NCBI RefSeq assembly: GCF_002835825.1
Contig: NZ_PIZH01000057.1
Span: 1-8,458, forward strand
DNA length: 8,458 nt
Reading direction: 5' to 3'
Source of the DNA: Methanoregula sp.
GTDB lineage: Archaea; Halobacteriota; Methanomicrobia; Methanomicrobiales; Methanospirillaceae
Made by a program: the position numbers and the translations under genes
Notes under the pieces: generated by a model
Seen by the model: the letters and a program-made list of their open reading frames with translations, nothing else
The model's database searches: none
What the model was told of the DNA's origin: nothing
Part shown: piece after piece, positions 5,940 to 8,458 of the stretch
Layout of the letters: the number at the start of each line of letters is the position of its first letter
How positions within the stretch are numbered: position 1 is the first letter of the stretch

Positions 5940-7340
5940 ATGAAACTCTTAATGAAATTCGGCGGGACATCCGTTGCCGATGCACAATGCATAGGAAAGG
6001 TTGTCGATATCTTAGAAAAACACCACAAAGCGGGAGACGAACTTGCCGTGGTCGTATCGGCCCAGCGTGGCGTGACCGACCAGCTCATCGAGGTCGCGAC
6101 CGCCCTCCCGACGGCTAAGGACAACAGCGCAATCGCCCCGCTGATCCAGTCGCTCTCAAAGCGGCACATCACGACTCTCGAAGGCGCCGCACCCGACCAT
6201 ATCGCGGAAGTCGGGGCAGCGATGGAGGAGAACCTCATCCGGCTCGAGAACATCTTAAATGCGATCTACAACCTGCGGGAACTCACTCCCCGCTCGAAGG
6301 ACTACATCATCTCGTTCGGTGAACGGCTCCTCGCCCCCATCCTCTCCGCCGCGATACAGCAGCGGGGCATCCCCTCCTCGGTGATGGACGGCTGCGAGGC
6401 CGGTATCCTCACCACCCCCCAGCACGGCGAGTCCACTTCCCTGCCCGAGAGCGACGAGCGGATCAAGCGCCGGATCGGCCCGCTGCTCAAAAAAGAGATC
6501 CCGGTGATCATGGGCTTCATGGGCTGCACCCGCGAAGGGATCCTCACGACGCTCGGCCGGAGCGGTTCGGACTACTCGGCCTCCATCATCGGCGCCGGCA
6601 TTGACGCGGACGAGATCTGGATCTGGACCGATGTGGACGGGATCATGACCTGCGACCCCCGTGTGATTAACGACGCCCGCGTCATGCCCTCGCTCTCGTA
6701 CATCGAAGTGATGGAGCTCTCGTACTTCGGCGCAAAGGTCATGCACCCCCGCTCCATCGAGCCGGCGATGCGGAAGGGCATCCTCGTGCGGGTCAGGAAC
6801 ACTTTCAACCCGGCCCACCCCGGGACCGTCATTGTCCGCGATGGAAAGCGGGACCACCGCGTGGTAAAAGCCCTGACCTATATCGAGAAGGTGGCGGCCA
6901 TCAATATCTGCGGCGCCCAGATGATCGGCAGGCCCGGCGTTGCAAAAGCGATCTTTTCCATCCTTGCCGATAACGAGGTGAACGTGATGATGATCTCGCA
7001 GGGCTCCTCTGAGGCAAACATCTCGCTCATCGTTGACGAGACGCACGTCTCCGCCGCGGTGAAAGCCCTTTCGGAACTGGCAAAGGAAGGGGTTGTCCGG
7101 CAGGTCTCCCACAATCACGATGTCTGTGCGGTTGCCGTTGTCGGGGCTGGCATGGCCGGGGCGCCCGGCACCGGCGGCCGGATCTTCACGGCGCTCGGCA
7201 AGGCCGGCGTCAACGTGATGATGATCTCACAGGGATCGAGCGAGGCGAATATCTCCTTTGTCGTGAGCCAGAGCGACGGGCCGCGTGCCTGCCGTGTGCT
7301 CCATGATGAGTTCAAGCTCTCGGAGGCAAGCGATGAGTAA
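5940..7340 (+). CDS. lysC: Aspartokinase (aspartate kinase) with two C-terminal ACT domains
   Basis: The enzyme phosphorylates L-aspartate to aspartyl-4-phosphate, first step toward lysine, threonine and methionine; in many methanogens aspartate semialdehyde also feeds aromatic amino acids. The 466-residue product has the amino-acid-kinase fold: KFGGTS at 6-11, SFGERL, TLGRSGSDYSA, and the WTDVDGIMTCDPR nucleotide-binding segment, followed by SYFGAKVMHPRS. Residues about 300-466 form two ACT domains, the usual allosteric site for end-product inhibition; each contains the same 16 residues VNVMMISQGSSEANIS (347-362 and 424-439). Length and order are those of monofunctional aspartokinases; no homoserine dehydrogenase is fused. 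I chose the ATG at 5940 (MKLLMKFGGTS); a GTG at 5928 would add four residues but lies close to the A/T-rich box, and neither start has a strong ribosome binding site. The gene overlaps purM by eight bases. Confidence 0.95.
   Translation: MKLLMKFGGTSVADAQCIGKVVDILEKHHKAGDELAVVVSAQRGVTDQLIEVATALPTAKDNSAIAPLIQSLSKRHITTLEGAAPDHIAEVGAAMEENLIRLENILNAIYNLRELTPRSKDYIISFGERLLAPILSAAIQQRGIPSSVMDGCEAGILTTPQHGESTSLPESDERIKRRIGPLLKKEIPVIMGFMGCTREGILTTLGRSGSDYSASIIGAGIDADEIWIWTDVDGIMTCDPRVINDARVMPSLSYIEVMELSYFGAKVMHPRSIEPAMRKGILVRVRNTFNPAHPGTVIVRDGKRDHRVVKALTYIEKVAAINICGAQMIGRPGVAKAIFSILADNEVNVMMISQGSSEANISLIVDETHVSAAVKALSELAKEGVVRQVSHNHDVCAVAVVGAGMAGAPGTGGRIFTALGKAGVNVMMISQGSSEANISFVVSQSDGPRACRVLHDEFKLSEASDE
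6978..7256 (+). repeat. Duplicated 16-residue ACT motif in aspartokinase
   Basis: Bases 6978-7025 and 7209-7256 both encode VNVMMISQGSSEANIS, one copy in each ACT domain. The protein copies are identical while many third positions differ (for example the Ser-Ser pair is TCC TCT in one and TCG AGC in the other). This is selection on the effector-binding region and not a recent DNA duplication. Confidence 0.85.
7322..7326 (+). promoter_or_regulatory. Ribosome binding site for purM
   Basis: GGAGG with a six-base spacer to the ATG at 7333 lies inside the last codons of aspartokinase. It fixes the purM start upstream of the lysine-rich tail and so argues that the tail is translated. Confidence 0.8.
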
Positions 7341-8454
7341 GACTGTGGCAAAGAAGCCTGCGGCAAAGAAGATGACCGTAAAGAAGACGACGGTAAAGAA
7401 ACCGGCAGGAAAACCGCTAGCAAAAAAGCCGGTTGCGAAGAAAATGCCGGTGAAGACAGCCCCGGCAAAGAGCGCCTATGCCAAGGCCGGCGTGGATATC
7501 GACCTTGAGGCAACGGCCATCAAGGCGTTGATCAAGAACCTGAAGCACCGGCGGAAGGGCAACTACACGATGATGGGCGGCGTCGGCCATTTCGCGGGGC
7601 TCATCGATTTCGGCCCGCTTGCCCTCGCCCTGACCACGGACGGCGTGGGCACCAAGATGCTCGTTGCCGACCAGCAGGAAGACTGGACAACGGTCGGCAT
7701 CGACTGCATTGCGATGAACGTGAACGACCTCTATGTCATGAACATGGAGCCGGTCTCGTTCGTGGACTATATCGCGACCGACAAGCTCTCCATCGATAAA
7801 ATGGCCCAGATCGGGAAGGGCCTGAACGAAGGCGCAAAACAGGCGAACATCGACATCGTTGGTGGCGAGACAGCATCGCTCCGCGGCCTCGTCCACGGCC
7901 TCGACCTTGCCGGCGCCTGCCTTGGCGTCCAGGACAAGAAGAAGATCATCACGGGCGAAAAGATCCGGCCCGGGAACAAAATCATCGGGATCCCCTCGAC
8001 CGGCATCCACAGCAACGGCCTCTCGCTCGCCCGCCGGGTTGTCGAGAAGTACGGCAGCTACGATGAGAAGCTGAAGAACAAGAAAACTCTCGGCGCCGAG
8101 CTCCTCACCCCCACCCGGATCTACAGCGAAGTGCTGAAGGTCACCGCGAAGTGCACCGTGCACGGCATGTGCCACGTTACGGGTGGCGGCCTGCTGAACT
8201 TCAAACGCCTCTCGAAATACGGCTTTATCATCGACAACCCGATCAAGCCCCCCGAGGTTTTCGACTGGATCCAGAAGAAGGGCGACATCTCGGACGAGGA
8301 GATGTACCGCACGTTCAACATGGGCATGGGCTATGCGTATGTCGTGCCGGAGAAGAGCGTTGCGTGCGTGCTGAAGATGGTTCCCGGTGCTAAAGTGGGT
8401 GGCGAAGTTGTGAAGGAGCCGGGGTCGTGGCTCGGTGAGCTGGAGAGAAGGTAA
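7333..8454 (+). CDS. purM: Phosphoribosylformylglycinamidine cyclo-ligase (AIR synthetase) with lysine-rich N-terminal tail
   Basis: PurM closes the imidazole ring in de novo purine synthesis: FGAM + ATP gives AIR + ADP + Pi, in the cytoplasm. The 373-residue product has family landmarks in order: YAKAGVDID (49-57, the normal N-terminus), an ATP/substrate segment DGVGTKMLVA, NVNDLYVMNMEPVSFVDY, GGETA, the GIHSNGLSLARRV segment, LTPTRIY, HVTGGGLLNFKRL and FNMGMGYAYVVP. The catalytic body is about 325 residues. Residues 1-46 are an extra segment with 16 lysines, mostly in K-K-x-x-x pentads, which PurM does not need by known mechanism. The start at 7333 has GGAGG six bases upstream; an in-frame ATG at 7285 is deep in aspartokinase and rejected. 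The ATG overlaps the aspartokinase end (ATGAGTAA), so the two genes are almost surely cotranscribed. Only four bases remain after the stop. The tail's role is unknown; the enzyme call is secure. Confidence 0.95.
   Translation: MSKTVAKKPAAKKMTVKKTTVKKPAGKPLAKKPVAKKMPVKTAPAKSAYAKAGVDIDLEATAIKALIKNLKHRRKGNYTMMGGVGHFAGLIDFGPLALALTTDGVGTKMLVADQQEDWTTVGIDCIAMNVNDLYVMNMEPVSFVDYIATDKLSIDKMAQIGKGLNEGAKQANIDIVGGETASLRGLVHGLDLAGACLGVQDKKKIITGEKIRPGNKIIGIPSTGIHSNGLSLARRVVEKYGSYDEKLKNKKTLGAELLTPTRIYSEVLKVTAKCTVHGMCHVTGGGLLNFKRLSKYGFIIDNPIKPPEVFDWIQKKGDISDEEMYRTFNMGMGYAYVVPEKSVACVLKMVPGAKVGGEVVKEPGSWLGELERR
7351..7467 (+). repeat. K-K-x-x-x pentapeptide repeat encoding the PurM tail
   Basis: Eight consecutive units cover purM residues 7-45: KKPAA, KKMTV, KKTTV, KKPAG, KPLA, KKPVA, KKMPV, KTAPA. 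Seven are 15 bp and one (KPLA) is 12 bp. Composition resembles the C-terminal tail of histone H1. Alanine codons in the tail are mostly GCA (five of eight), whereas GCC is used for the three Ala just after it, hinting at a different origin or growth by slippage of an A-rich repeat. Confidence 0.85.
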
Positions 8455-8458
8455 GGTG

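Noticed and set aside
5876..6253. N-terminal extension of TfrA to 6253
   Set aside because: It would run antisense through the start of aspartokinase and add 126 residues foreign to the family; the A/T-rich promoter box lies inside it.
6255..7118. A 287-codon minus-strand frame opposite aspartokinase
   Set aside because: Shadow of the aspartokinase frame, His/Asp/Gly/Arg-rich and without any domain.
7351..7467. The lysine-rich purM repeat as a CRISPR-like or mobile repeat
   Set aside because: Units are contiguous without spacers, are in frame with purM and vary at codon level.
7417..8175. A 252-codon minus-strand frame opposite purM
   Set aside because: Shadow of purM; composition and lack of motifs argue against a gene.

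Overview
The window reads as a stretch of chromosome from a methanogenic archaeon, most likely a hydrogenotrophic member of the Methanomicrobiales. The reasons are a paired thiol:fumarate reductase (TfrA/TfrB, which uses the methanogen thiols CoM-SH and CoB-SH), archaeal-type aspartokinase and PurM sequences, TATA-like boxes about 30 bp from start codons, T-tract terminators, and a soluble receiver-PAS regulator with coiled-coil linkers of the kind abundant in that order. Base composition is GC-rich with C/G-ending codons. The order-level assignment is an inference; the methanogen assignment is firm if the tfr call is right.

Layout. Everything left of about 5.9 kb is on the minus strand and everything right of it on the plus strand. 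From left to right: (1) 1-1717, minus, a large receiver-PAS-PAS-PAS signalling protein running off the left edge (572 residues visible). (2) 1877-2674, minus, a lipoprotein-type family-3 solute-binding protein with its own TATA-like box. (3) 2781-4235 and 4232-5875, minus, tfrB and tfrA, transcribed tfrA then tfrB with an ATGA overlap. (4) 5876-5939, a 64-bp divergent intergenic region with one A/T-rich box exactly midway between the two start codons. (5) 5940-7340, plus, aspartokinase with two ACT domains. (6) 7333-8454, plus, purM, overlapping the aspartokinase end and carrying an unusual lysine-rich N-terminal tail. No gap between genes exceeds 160 bp; no tRNA, rRNA, CRISPR or mobile element was seen.

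How the genes may fit together. Tfr reduces fumarate to succinate in the cytoplasm, feeding the reductive branch to 2-oxoglutarate and returning CoM-S-S-CoB. Aspartokinase draws aspartate into Lys/Thr/Met synthesis, and PurM makes the imidazole ring of purines, a pathway that consumes aspartate and releases fumarate. The divergent tfrAB and aspartokinase-purM units therefore sit on linked aspartate/fumarate chemistry and may share a control region; that link is inference.

The most unusual things are the histone-H1-like K-K-x-x-x tail on PurM, the symmetric single-box divergent promoter, a Cys/His cluster in the first PAS domain of the regulator, and an orphan binding protein lacking the usual ligand-contacting Asp. 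I see no clear evidence of a wholly new multi-gene system; most of the window is core metabolism.
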